The position numbers and the translations under genes are program-made. A stretch of 36,052 nt of DNA from Klebsormidium nitens. Taxonomy: Eukaryota; Streptophyta; Klebsormidiophyceae; Klebsormidiales; Klebsormidiaceae. Each line of letters starts with the position of its first letter. The first letter of the stretch is position 1. Positions 20,058 through 31,369 of the stretch are shown here, piece after piece. Below the pieces are notes generated by a model. It was not told the DNA's origin and did no database searches. It saw only the letters and a program-made list of their open reading frames with translations. The stretch lies in NCBI GenBank assembly GCA_000708835.1, contig DF237705.1, forward strand, positions 1 to 36,052, given 5' to 3'.

Positions 20058-23000
20058 CTATTTTCCCACTTTCAGTGCTCTGATATGCGACGAAAGCCCG
20101 TTCATCTCCGCGTTCGGCGACGCTGGCAGTCCCTTGTGGGGGTTGTCCGCCGCTGCTGGCGGCGTCCACTTGAGGAAGCGGCCCCTCTCCTGGGCATGCT
20201 TCGGCGGCGGCGGCAGGCTGCCCCCCTGCGGCCCCTCCACCTTCCGGACGTTGGCATGCGCCACGTGGCCCTGCCTGTCGTTGAAAAAGACGTCCCCGCG
20301 CCTCCCTGTGAAAGCTTCGGGCCCCGCCTCCCGTCCCGCCGTACCACGCGGGCCCCCACCCCGGGTTGCTCCCCCGCCTGTCCCCGGCCCGCTGTTGTCG
20401 TCCTCCGAGCTGCTGTCCCGGTCGTCCGACCGGCGGGCCAGGCTGTCCGGGGAAGCAGGCCGGGGAGTGGAGAAGTCCCGCGACGCTCGCTGCAGCGCCC
20501 CCTGCTCTTCCAGGGTCCGGCCCGCGCTGTGTGGCGGGACCACCCGTCCCTCTTGGTCGGTGCGCCCGTGCACAGGCTGGCCGTACTCGTTGCCCTCGAA
20601 ACTGCGGTACGGGCTCGGCGCTCGGGGCGACCTCTGCTGGCTGCTCTGCCCGTCCCATTGCCGCCCGCTCCCGGCCTCGCTGCGGGCCTGCCCGCCTCCC
20701 CACTCCCCGCTCGCCTGTCCCCACGCCTGCCTGTCCCCGCCGTACTGTGACCCCGTGCTGCGCGCGCGGTCATCCCCCGGCCTGCCGTCCCGCTCGCTCC
20801 GCAGCTGCTCCCGCAGGCGCGCCTCCTGCTCGCGCATATGGCTGGCCACCACCATGCCCGCCAGGTCGCTCACCTGCTGCGCCGCGACAACCAGCGCAGC
20901 CGCCGTCGCGCCCGGGAACTCGTCCAGCCCGCCGGGGGCCGACCGGTTCCCACCGAATGGGTATCCCGACTGCGGCTGTGCCCGCGTTGGCTCGAATCGT
21001 CCGTCCTGCTCGTCCGCCCACGGCCTGGGCGACACCCGGTCGGTGGAAGGGCTCACGGGGAAGCCCCCCCCCGCTTGTCCCGGGCCCGATGTGGCAGTGG
21101 CCCGCCCCGCAGGACCGGCTCCATTGCTCTGCACCCGCAGGGCGGGGAGGGGGAACTCGGGGGGCGGAGGTGGGCGGTACGGCCCCGCGTCGGTGGCACC
21201 CCCGGGATCTGCACCGGCAAACGGCTGGCGCGCGAACGGAGAGGGCGGCGAAGGGGGGCGCTGGCCCGGGGGCGTCCGAGGCGAACGGGCGGTGCGGAGG
21301 AAGTCGTGGGGAGGCGCTTCCTGCGGCGAGGAAAGAGAATGTGAGAGAGTTGAAGTGCGACGCGTTGCAGACAGGTTTGTGCGTAGGTGCACGCACCAGA
21401 GAGGGGGCACGCAGCAGTACAGGCTGCGACATCTGCACGAAGGTCGCAAAGCACGCAGGGATTGATAGAACACCCAATGATCTAGTCGCACTCAGAGCCT
21501 CAAAGGTGTTTGTACTTGCGCAGTGCCATGAACAGACCTCGGTTTTGCTTTTTGTGTTGTCAAAAGAAAGGGAGACAGTCGGCAGCTCAGTCACCTAGCA
21601 GTCTTTGTCCGCATTGCATCACAGGGGAGGCAGCACAAAGGGTAGCAAGAACAATGACTGCGCACAGCAACGACGCTACTCTTTGGGTGGAAACGAAGGG
21701 GGCAAGTAGCATTACCCTCACACATCCCTTCATGTTGGACTACAGGTCAGTATTATGTGGACGCGTTCTTGATAGGCCCCGTTCGGGGCTGGCGTCAACA
21801 TTTCCATCTTCCACATTCTTCGCAGGGTATGTAGCATTCTTCTGTTTCCAAGCCGCAGCACGAGTTTGCGGCAAAAGTCTAAGTGGGGCTCACGGGCACA
21901 ATTCTCTGTGCTTATACTGGTGGGCACCCTTGACAAGCGCGCTTTCCCGACGTACCTGCGTGGGGGGCTGAGGCACGCCCATTTCATTGCGCGTGGAGGG
22001 CGGCCTCCAGTCGACCTGGTACTCGGCTGCAATGGCGGCCAGCACGCGCAGCTTGGTATCGCTGGAGGGGGCATGGACCGTCAGCCCCGCAATGACCTGC
22101 ACCAAGGGGCAGCGCCGTGAGCAGCACCCCAACTCGCTGGGGCAAGCGGGAAGCGAGGTCTCCTTCACCCGAACACACTCCGTTAAAATATTTGCAAGCA
22201 TCACCGCCACTCGATTCAAGGACAAAGAAGGAAAAAGACCAGCAACGGGAAGCCCCTTGCATCCCAGCCTGAACGGGCACAACTTTGCAAGGTTCGGGGA
22301 GGCTTGCAAGCTGTGGGGTGTTAACCGCCGATGCCCCTGCCTGTGAGATGTCCGCCAGGATGCATGAACAGTGGGCCAGCGATACAAGGGGGACGTCACA
22401 AAGGAGCAGCATCCAAGACAAGATGCGCAGCGTGCTGGCGGCTCTGGGTGAAGCGAACTGATGAGCTTGATGGGATTGCTATGCTCACGAGGACTTGTTC
22501 GTTCCATCAGGGAAGACTTGAGGCCAGCAGATCATGCACACCCCATCCTGACGACCTGTGGATCGGTTTGGGCAAAGCCTATCCTCCAAAACAGAGCAGG
22601 CTGGCTGGGGGTCTGCCAGAGTGCACCTACCCGGGAGTCCACTCCGCAGTCGGGCCTCAGCTCCGCTACCGCCGCTGCAAATGCCTTGCCGAACTTGGCC
22701 GTGAACATGACCTTGAGCTGCAGCACAGCACGCGCAGGCATCAGGCACCGAAGTGGTAACTCGCAAAGCAGCACGCTGAGGCGACTGTGAGCTCTCAACC
22801 ACCACCATACTGTCCAGGAAGTGTATCTGTGAAAGGAGTTGTGGATCTTTCTGGTGTCCATGAGGCAGTAACACTGCTTTGCATCGTGCTGCAAAGAGTG
22901 GCATGTGGTGCCATGCCCCTGATAAGATCAGCGGCAGCCTGCCTTCTCTGTCGCATGATGTATCACCTATCGCCCTGTTCGGAGCAGCATAAAAACAAGC

Positions 23001-24474
23001 TTCGATGATCTCTACGGAATGAGCACCCTCTCAGCAACACCAGGCTAGCAAAGTGTCCCACTTACTAGCACTGGAAACACATGTGCAATATGTCAAGAGC
23101 ATTCACTCTGAGAGGCTTGCAGGAGTTCCAAGAGTGCTCCATTGTAGAAGTGCAAGTAGGGCAACTCCTGGCGGGTGACCGCTGGTTAGCGAACCCTAAT
23201 CTTGTGTTAACGGGATACTTGGGCCTTTACCTCTTGGAGCTCTGCAAGGTCGCCGCACCTTGGAGCAGCAAAGATGATTGTTGCAATCTCCTCTTTCAGG
23301 GAGGGGGGGCACTTTCTGCAATTAAAAGACACGATTCGGTTGCTAGTGACTGTGAGCTTCTCAGGGGTGAACACACCGATCCTGCAGGCAAAGTGTCATG
23401 CGTCTGGATGCAGCAGTCCACCTTCTCATTCTCTGATGGTCCAACGGGGATGTTGCTGAATTCGTAAAGTGATGTTCCCCACGTAATCTAATGTTGGAAC
23501 AAAAAGTTACATTGCTTATGAAAGAATGTGTTGAATATACACAGATCAGAAACTCTGCCTCGCAGATCCCACATCGTATGAATCAACCACACCGTGTGAA
23601 TCTAGACAGTCTTGAGAAAGTCTGTGCAGAACGCTCACTTGGCCTCCTCTATCATGGGCATCTGTGCACATAGTGTACTGCAGCAGACTCCAACAACATC
23701 GTAGGCAGCCAGAGCTGCTTCCTCACGAAGCTTCTGTCCAACCTGCTCAGAAGGAAGGACCTAACACTGATTGGTATATGACTCTGACCTTGCAAATTCG
23801 ACAAGCAATCCAGTACAACTCTTGTTGGAGAAAACAATGATTGGTTTTGCGAGAACAATTAGCCAAGTTTCAAAGGTCACATCTATTGCGATGTTCTTGC
23901 GGTCTGGAGCGCCTCGCATCGGGCAAAACAACCTGTCAAAAAGCGCCGTATCTAGCTGTCACAGCAAAATATCCGGCTATATGAGACTGACAAAAGCTCC
24001 ATGCCGCTCCAAAGTCCGACAATTTCAACCACCCCTGGCTCTCAGCCTTTCAAGCAGCCAGGCTGCCTCACCAGAAGCATTGCACGTGCCTCCTGTCCCT
24101 GCGTCAGCAACTCTGCAATCTCCCTCGTCATCTGCTTCATGCGCATCTCCCTCTGGTTGCGCAGCACCTGGATCCTTGCCGTGCACTGCTTCAGCTGTGC
24201 AGCGCTGCACAGAACACAGGCAGCAGCCACTCAGCAGCCTGGCCATGGAAGGGAACTGGCCCTCTCTCGTCAGCTGCATTGCCCCTGCATTGCTCCTCTA
24301 GCAGCCGGAGAGCCCAAGCAATCATCCTGCGTCATTGAGTAAGAGAAGCCCCCTAGCTTGAGAATATGTACGAAGGGCAACGTTGGTCTGCACCAGGTTA
24401 CTGCGCAGAAGGTAAAGCGCAACGACAGACGTGCATGCAGCTTACCATTTTGCACGCTTGAACTTCCCAAACAT
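20058..24474 (-). CDS. IST1-domain protein (ESCRT-III / Vps4 regulator), 7 exons, 613 aa
   Basis: Exons on -: 24474-24446, 24204-24072, 23742-23639, 23315-23231, 22717-22631, 22096-21956, 21320-20058. Phases all agree. The first exon is only 29 nt and encodes MFGKFKRAK plus two bases of Cys10. The IST1 domain (~1-185) has the family landmarks in order: ARIQVLRNQREMRMKQM, EIAELLTQGQEARA, LREEAALAAYDVV, KKCPPSLKEEIATIIFAAPR, FGKAFAAAVAELRPDCGVDS, and KLRVLAAIAAEYQVDW. IST1 proteins bind CHMP1-type ESCRT-III subunits and tune the AAA ATPase VPS4/SKD1 in multivesicular-body sorting and membrane scission. The last exon encodes ~420 residues rich in Pro, Gly, Ser, Arg and Gln, probably disordered, with one helical stretch (AAALVVAAQQVSDLAGMVVA). 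Plant IST1-like proteins often have long variable tails. The domain call is firm; the exact subtype is not. Confidence 0.9.
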
Positions 24475-25011
24475 TTTTACGCCCCTCGTCGCGCAAGATA
24501 TAATCCACTTGTCAAGGCTTACGGAAGGGAAGCCTCGGACCAGCTAGCTATGCATCGTTAGCGCTTGCGGCCTATCAGCGCCAAACGACACACTGAAAGT
24601 TGACGCCTCAATTTAGCTTCTTGCATGCATCACTGGAGCCGCTCTCCCAAAACATTGTCGTCTTGAGAAACTACGGTATCTTTAATATGAGTACCTAGAG
24701 CGTCCTCTAGCTCTGGCCCTTTCTCACAGGCGTTACATTCTGTACTGCCATCTAACGTCTGAGTATGAGCATGCGCATGAGCATATTGTTGACGAGGTAG
24801 ATGCCGCACCTCGGTCACACAACAAGTTGGAAGCAACGAAGAAGCCCCTGGGCAAAATGAGAAACAGCAGGGTCGGAGGAGGGACGGAAGATGCAAATGC
24901 TCGAGCCAGACGCTGAGCTGCAACATTTGCGGGATCCCCCCTTCGGAATCGTACCTCGGCATGCTGTATACAGTATACCTTTAGGTAGACTCTAGAGTTC
25001 GTCTAGCCTCA
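24475..25011. promoter_or_regulatory. Upstream region of the IST1 gene
   Basis: About 540 bp between the IST1 start codon and the first inverted-repeat element. It should contain the IST1 promoter and 5' UTR. A short alternating GCATGAGCATGCGCATGAGCAT stretch lies near 24764-24784. No other feature is recognised. Confidence 0.4.
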
Positions 25012-25421
25012 TGATAGGGTATTCGCACCTAACATTTTCCGATCTGTTCTTTTCTCGCGGGTTTCTTGCGAGTTCTCGTCGAATCTGTCCATTTCGGCCG
25101 CAAGAAAATTGACAGGGCAACTTTTTCTTGTGGCGGCTTTTCTTGCCGGTTCTTGTGCGACGCATAGCTTATGCCATCCACCCGCGTATGGTCGACTTCG
25201 GATACCATCGAAGCCGTCCGATTGCCTTTTGTTGCTTAGATCAAAGCCATTTCCAGCCGTCAGATCATAGCTGTTGGGCCGGGCAGAAAAGACTTGAGCA
25301 GAGTACAGCCCGGTGCGAATAACCGGTCTTTTCTTGACTGTTCTGGCTGTTTTCACAAGAAAAGCGGCAAGAAAAGATCCACAAGAAAAGTTGAAATCCT
25401 TTAGGTGCGAATACCCTATCA
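25012..25421. mobile_element. MITE-like element 1, 410 bp, 21-bp perfect TIRs, TCA target duplication
   Basis: The left end reads TGATAGGGTATTCGCACCTAA and the right end is its exact reverse complement. TCA flanks both sides (25009-25011 and 25422-25424). The inside has no coding capacity but repeats TTTTCTTG / CAAGAAAA many times, partly as subterminal inverted repeats. It is a non-autonomous DNA transposon. The 3-bp duplication suggests a PIF/Harbinger-like source, but TCA is not that group's usual TWA, so the superfamily is open. Confidence 0.82.
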
Positions 25422-25686
25422 TCAGACACAGGAGTCAGGCCCTATAGCCCGCGCGCGCAGCAACCCTGCGGGGATCCCCTAAAATTCTGGCACCAAACCT
25501 CTACAAGCGTCAAATGTCGCGTTGCCTGTGCCGTTGAATGGCGTGAGCATGACTTTGAACGGCTGCGATGGCCTCTTGAATATTTGGCCAACTTGTGCTG
25601 ACATCAGCAGATCTTCAACTTGAGCTAAAGGCTCCGCGGCTTCCACGTCGGTCACTGGAAGCCACAACCCCTTGCAATGGCATTGG

Positions 25687-26210
25687 TTCGGAGCACATGA
25701 ATGGCTGCCTCCACACTGGGGGATACTTGGGGATACTGGAGTACCCGGCTACTTCTCAAGTTTCTCCGAGGAACCGGGAGCTCTTCCGCAGAATGCGGGA
25801 GCTGAAGTAGCCGCTTCCACACCGGGGGCTACTTCGGACATCGGCTACTTCCGCCGGTCGCTGTCAGCGTGCCACGTTGACACAAAGATTCGCGCAATCA
25901 TTCAAGAAAGCAGACTGTCGGTGTTCGCACGCGTCCGGTTCAACAACTGGACCGTTATGCTGAAATCTGATTGGCCAACCGCCGAGTAGCCGGCCGAGTA
26001 GCCTACTTTTTGAAGGATACTTGCCGGGCTACTCGTTTACACGTGAGAAGGCGAAGTAGCTTCCGATCATCGCGGAACACAAAGTAGCCGGGCTGAGTAT
26101 CCCGCAGTCTGGACGGGCTACTTGCCCGGGATACTCCAGAGGGGGGTACTCGGAGTAGCCGACGACCCAAGTATCCGGCAGTGTGGAGGCAGCCAATCAT
26201 GTGCTCCGAA
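25687..26210. mobile_element. MITE-like foldback element 2, 524 bp, ~45-bp TIRs
   Basis: The two ends match for about 45 bp with three differences: TTCGGAGCACATGA, one mismatch, TGGCTGCCTCCACACTG, two mismatches, GGATACTTGGG. The interior is dominated by short inverted units AAGTAGCC / GGCTACTT and AGTATCC / GGATACT on both strands. No coding frame of note is present. I cannot define a target-site duplication with confidence, so the exact ends may shift a few bases. Confidence 0.75.
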
Positions 26211-26313
26211 TGTGTGTTTCAAGTTTGAAGCGACGAAGGGCTTTTCCCACAGCCAGGATCGGTTTTGTCAACTGTTCGGAGGTTTGGTCACGGTCTTCCA
26301 AGTTCCATGCTAA

Positions 26314-26751
26314 GAGTAGACTTACATCGGCACGGTTAAACGGTTAAATGGTTACTTTTTCCAACGGCACGGTTGAACAGAGATTGGCGCGAAAGCGCTC
26401 CGCCGGTCATCGGCTGCAGCCCCTTGGAAGAAGCAAATCTGCAAATCTTGGATGAGGCAGTACTGTACCATGTAGAATTTGGGTACTGATAGTGTACCGA
26501 GCAGACTTCCGCACCGTCCGATCAATTCGTTCCCCCCACGCGGCGGGCCCAGATGGAGTAACGGTGTGCTGTTGGCCCCAACCCGCCTAGGCGGGTTGGG
26601 GCCAACCGTACAGTTGGAAGATTATCGTGGGGGGTTGCGAAGAATCCACCCAGGTGATGCGTGAAGTAACCGTGCGTAAAAGTAACCGTGCCAATGTGCG
26701 GTCCGGTTGCGATTAACTTCTAACAGTAACCGTGCCGATGTAAGTCTACCC
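26314..26751. mobile_element. MITE-like element 3, 438 bp, ~25-bp TIRs, TAA target duplication (PIF/Harbinger-like)
   Basis: The left end GAGTAGACTTACATCGGCAC and the reverse complement of the right end agree for about 25 bp with a single mismatch at position 2. TAA flanks both sides (26311-26313, 26752-26754), as expected for Tourist/PIF-Harbinger elements. GCACGGTTA occurs repeatedly in subterminal positions (two on the left, three inverted on the right). It contains a perfect 36-bp palindrome at 26571-26606. Confidence 0.82.
26571..26606. repeat. Perfect 36-bp palindrome inside MITE 3
   Basis: GTTGGCCCCAACCCGCCT is followed without spacer by its exact reverse complement. The DNA can extrude as a cruciform and the RNA can form an 18-bp stem. 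It contains CCTAGG at its centre. Confidence 0.9.
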
Positions 26752-27098
26752 TAAGCGGTTGTTCCGCCAAGTCTTTTTCACACCGTGCCACAAGATCAAA
26801 ACCAGGCGCTCAGACGGACTTCATACATCTGTTCAAGGTGATTCCGTGCTGAATTTCTGCTTGGAGGTGGTAGTTTTCCTGGTTTGTGACAGAGCTGTCG
26901 TACGCGGGCTGCTTACGGAAGGAAGTTTCGATCAGCAAGTTTATCGCAGACTCCTGCTTCTTATAGTGGTCATTGCATTAAGATAGTCTCTTTTTTAGTG
27001 TCTGGCCGGGCAAAGACTAACCAAGTAAGTAGTTCTGTTGCAAGCTAGGAGTTGTTGTTGTGCGGATCTGCTAGCCTGGTGCGCCCGTTCCTGCCAGC

Positions 27099-30000
27099 AT
27101 GCCTGCCTCCGCCCTGCGTGTGCTTTCCCCGTCAGCGGTGCAGGGGGCAGGCCTCCACTCTCTCTCTGCGGAGGCTGCCCGGTCGCCGTCTGTTGCGGCA
27201 CAGGTGCCTTGGCCCCTCCTCAGTGGGCCGGCAGACTGTGCGTGTGGCCGCCGAGATGCTAGCAGCGGGGGGACCATAGCGGCTGGGGAGAGGGGCAGGG
27301 CAACGGCGCGGGGCCGCGGAAGGCGGGCGGCCAGGGTGGCAGCGGTGCTGGCGGACCCGCCGCAGACGAGCCCTGCGCCCAAGCCCCTGCCGGCGGTGCC
27401 TCTGAGCAATGCGGATCGGCGGGGCGGGGGCAACACGGCGGAGCTGGGGCTGACAGACTCGTACCAGGGGGGGCTGGCCAGCACGTGGGAGCACCGCGCG
27501 TGGGTGGCGGCAGGGAGCACAGCGCTGCTAGCGGCACTGGCCAAGGGCCTCTCAGCCGGTGAGGCGGCAGGCTCCTGCAGGGAGCATGCGGGCAGGGAGC
27601 AAGAATGCATGCAGAGGGAGGCCTGTAGATGCCTTAGTGACTTTGAGGAACGTCCTGTAGGTTAGGTCACTTTTGAGTTGCTCGAGTGTTGTTGGAAGCT
27701 TTCTGGTGTCGTTGAAAGCGGCTGGCCCACAGCTGTGGCGGCTTCTGGGTTGATCGCAGGTCTGGCATTCAGTGGTGGGCGAGCTGCGGGCCACCTGGAT
27801 ACGCACTCTTCTTATACCCTGTTGTTCTTTTTGGCGACCTAGTATTCTTGCGCGCACAGAGTTTTAAATGAGGGTTGGGTCTTGAGGAACATTCGGAATT
27901 TCTGGGTCCTAAGCTTTGTGCGGCACTTGAGAATATCTGCACCGTGGCATTGTTGATGTGCGATGGCTCATTAGTCGATTCTTACAGCTGGGATGGGGGC
28001 TCAGAGCAGCCCCAATGTCCATGCGATATTTGCCTGCACTCCTCAACAGCCCCTCAAGTCTGACCGGCAGAGTGCTCAAGTTGGTTGTGAACATTGTGCC
28101 TTCTGCTTGGAAACACTACCACTGAAGTGAGAAATGTGGATGATGATCTGCACTTTTTTAAGTTGGTTAGACTTGAGCATGTTCTTATTTGCCGACAGGC
28201 TGAGGCGAGACGCTTAGGTGCCTTGAAAACTCAGAAATGTCCAGTGCATGGAGTTTGGCGCCTGCTTCAGAACCCCAGCTGTTGTATCTCACGGGCAGGC
28301 ATGCAAAGCTTGCTATGTTGGTCAGTAGGTCAAGCTTCCACTTTGGCCCACAGTGTCGATGGGGATGGGGATGCCACTCCGTTCGCCCTTGTTGTGATTG
28401 TGATCTGGGCAATCAAAGGACGCCGCTCGTTGTCAATATTTCTCCCATTGACGCCTGAGGAAGTCTCATGTAAGGAGCTGGCTTTTACTCAGAATGCCAA
28501 AGGTGGGCCTACCGATATACAAAGGCACTTTATTCCGAAGATTGACCGGGGCTACTTTGTTGCTTGGCTTCTCTTTGTCCGCCCGCTGGTTAAGCCTCTG
28601 CCCCAACTGCTTCGTCTCCCTGAACCGATGGGATTCAAGAAGAGCCCCTTCTGACTGGCTGCTTGTTTGCCGCTGCAGTTCATGGGGCGGATGACGCGGC
28701 GTTGGCGGCGGCGGCCCTGGTGGCGGGGTACCTGCTGGCGGACCTGGGCACGGGGGTGTACCACTGGGGGGTGGACAACTACGGGGATGCCACCACGCCC
28801 ATCTTTGGCTCGCAGGTGAGGGCCACACAGCATGCGCAGGACCCGCCGCTCTGTGCGCCGTGCGGTGCCGGCGAGGTGTTCAGTCTGGTCTGCCGCAGGC
28901 CTGGCCAAAGAGGGCACCCTTTGCCTGGCATAATTAGGGCAGCTGCACCCCTTCTGAGCCAAGAGACGCTGATTTGAGTCACGTTTGATCACTTTTTGCC
29001 AGTAGCAGCGAGCATTAGGGGGCCACAAAAGTCATCAGGGCATGAAGATCTTGTTTCAACAGTTCTATCGTTCGTAAGTTGTTTGAAAGCACCCTAAAGC
29101 TACAGGCCCGCTACTGCTTCGAAGGTGGCCGTGAGGGGACCCCCTCCTGCTCCGGCAGTACTGTCCGGTGACAGCTATCTCCCCAACCTTTTCTCCCTGA
29201 CTAGCTGTGTACCAAGGTACCGGGTCAACAGGGGAGGATGTGTCACCGCCAACTTGTTTCCTGCCGGTATGCTTGCTGCGAGAAGACCGTCCGGCTGGGG
29301 TGCGAGGCCTGTGTGGGCCAGCTACTGGCGGCGTCCAGGCATGCTCTGCCTCACTGCGGTGCTTGCCTCCTCCGCAGATCGATGCATTCCAAGGCCACCA
29401 TCGGCGGCCCTGGACCATCACCCAGCGCCAGTTTGCCAACAACCTGTACGCACTGTGCCGCCCCGCAGCGTTCTTTGTTGCCCCCTTTCTGCTCCTCCCC
29501 AGCAGTGCCCCCGGCCACTGCTTCCTCGCTGTCTTCATGACCGGGGTTGTCTTCAGGTCAGCGTCGGCGCCCTGCCCGCCACCCTTGCCACGCGCTGACG
29601 CAGATCATGATCCCGTCTCTTGTGGTGTCCCTCCGCTCTGTCTGCCTTCGTCCTTCATTTGTATCGAGCTCTGCCACATAGCGCAACGTCCGCACCACAT
29701 TTCCTGTCCAGTGCTCTCGCTTGGGGCTGCAGCAGATGTGATTTGCTCTTGCTTGGGTGTTTCCGCTTACCGATGGACTGAGGTAGATGCGCTTTGTGCG
29801 GCGTGCAGCCAGCAGTTCCATGCGTGGGCGCACATGAAGAAGGGCCAGCTGCCGGGAGTGGTGCTGGCGCTGCAGGATGCAGGTGTGTTGGTGTCAAGAA
29901 AAGCACATGGGGCGCACCATCGGCCACCTTTCGAGGGCAACTACAGCATTGTTAGTGGCATCTGGAATAAGGCCCTAGACGGATCGGGTGTGTTCAAGAA

Positions 30001-30115
30001 GGCGGAGCGTTTTATCTTCGACAAGACGGGGGTAGCGCCTCGCAATTGGACGGAAATTGGGGAGGAGTTCGAGGATCTGAAATACTATGAGTTTTCTAGC
30101 TCCGACTCCGAGTAG
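27099..30115 (+). CDS. FAD4: FAD4-type plastid fatty acid desaturase (phosphatidylglycerol 16:1-trans), 4 exons, 360 aa
   Basis: Exons: 27099-27558, 28679-28815, 29378-29556, 29809-30115, with agreeing phases. The first ~100 residues are Ala/Arg/Ser-rich with few acidic residues, a plausible chloroplast transit peptide. The mature part matches the FAD4 / TMEM189 (Kua) lipid desaturase domain: LLADLGTGVYHWGVDNYGD, AFQGHHRRPWTITQRQFANN, QQFHAWAHMKKGQLP, VVLALQDAGVLVSRKAHGAH and NYSIVSGIWNKALD. Candidate iron-binding histidines are H182, H206/H207, H263/H267 and H292/H295/H296. Two or more hydrophobic segments (~160-180, ~225-258) fit a membrane enzyme. Plant FAD4 makes the trans-3 double bond of palmitate at sn-2 of phosphatidylglycerol in plastids. 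Intron 1 is about 1.1 kb. The acidic tail ending SSSDSE looks longer than usual. The related animal role, plasmanylethanolamine desaturation, is less likely given the plant-type motifs. Confidence 0.92.
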
Positions 30116-31088
30116 CTCTCTCAGGATGTTGGAAAGCGTTATTATTGTTCCAATTGAGCAGCACCATTGCTCGCACAGCGGTAAGTCAAGCTTACTGCTT
30201 GGCCAGGTGATTGAAGGATTTAAAGAGATCATTGTTGCCTCTATTTAGAAGGTGATTCTTTGAGTATACAGTCACACTTACCAAGTCATGAGCATTACGA
30301 CGAGGCCTCGTTACTTTTCGTCAATTGACATGCACATCCGTACAAGAATTCTACTCGCAAGCTTGCTTGCGCTTGTTGCTCTTTTGCCTATTCAACATGG
30401 TCACTTGTTGTTATAAACCTTGAGCCCCGTAATTAAGCCTTGGGCAACGCAATGGTGAGATTGGGGCTACAATGAGTACGTCGACTCGAAGTGTTTGGTA
30501 AAATAACTTCGATCGAATCCATGGGTTCTAGATCATAAATGAACAATCGTATGGATAGTGGCAAGTGTCTGCTTTTTGGGTGGTAGGCGCAAGCCCGGGC
30601 CCACCTCCAGGTCACGCCGAAAATAATGTAAGCGGATACAAGCTTTGTCCGCAATGTTGATGCAGCTTCGGTCGTCCAGATCAAGAGGTGATCAAGTCAG
30701 CAGGTCAATGAGGAGCGCAACTTACCTCGTACAAAACTGAGGCTCCAACATTTTAGCCTGCTACCATACCTCTCAAGGGTTGGGAGTATGCACAAATGGA
30801 CAACACTGCATAAATGAACAGCGTGGCGCGACGTCACACTTCTCTTCATGCAAGAAGCCACATAATCGGCAGGAGGAGAGTAAAATCTTATAGAAGGCAA
30901 GGGATTGGGCGATACTATGTAATTCGATCCCTGTTGGAAAGCATTCGCGCACTTATGTCACAAATTGGATAGTGAAAGGCAGGTTCCGGTAAATGTTTTG
31001 ATTACAAGCGTGAGCTAGCATGAATGTTAAGGGCATTATGCGATGCAGGCTTTGTAGTGAACTTCAACACTGATGAGGGGTGTCTGCG
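30116..31088. other. 3' flank of FAD4 and unassigned sequence
   Basis: Contains the FAD4 3' UTR, then short frames with no recognised product. It may hold decayed reverse-transcriptase sequence of the Copia element whose RNase H part follows, but I could not recognise any motif. Confidence 0.4.
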
Positions 31089-31369
31089 ACGGGGTACCAT
31101 GTTCCTAGTACGTTTGGAGGGGCGGTTGATTGGTCGAGCCGTCTAGCCCGCAATAGGCGATGTCACCTGTATCGACCATAAAGGCAAAGTACTTGATTGC
31201 GGCACAAGTTGTGAAGAAGGCACTGTGGTTCCGCATACTCGGAGGATATCTCCCCTTGGACTTTGGAAGACAGTCGAGATCTATTGTGAGAATCACTAAG
31301 GGCAATACGCTCCTCAATTATCCAATGATTGCTTCATATTGGTCGAAGCACTATGAATTATATCACTGA
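31089..31369 (+). pseudogene. Copia retrotransposon RNase H fragment, frameshifted
   Basis: One frame gives TGYHVPSTFGGAVDWSSR (31089-31142), matching the Copia GGAVSWSS motif. After a frameshift another frame gives KAKYLIAAQVVKKALWFRIL and YWSKHY, corresponding to the EAEY..A..A..EALW and RSKH motifs. The conserved EAEY is changed to KAKY, removing acidic residues needed for catalysis. It is a dead fragment of a Ty1/Copia pol gene; the 3' LTR is not identified. Confidence 0.75.

Noticed and set aside
20023-21465. 480-codon open frame on + opposite the last IST1 exon, and a 410-codon frame overlapping it
   Set aside because: Both are by-products of the GC-rich codon use of the - strand exon, which joins the IST1 domain in correct phase. 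Their products are low-complexity Pro/Arg/Cys strings with no domain.
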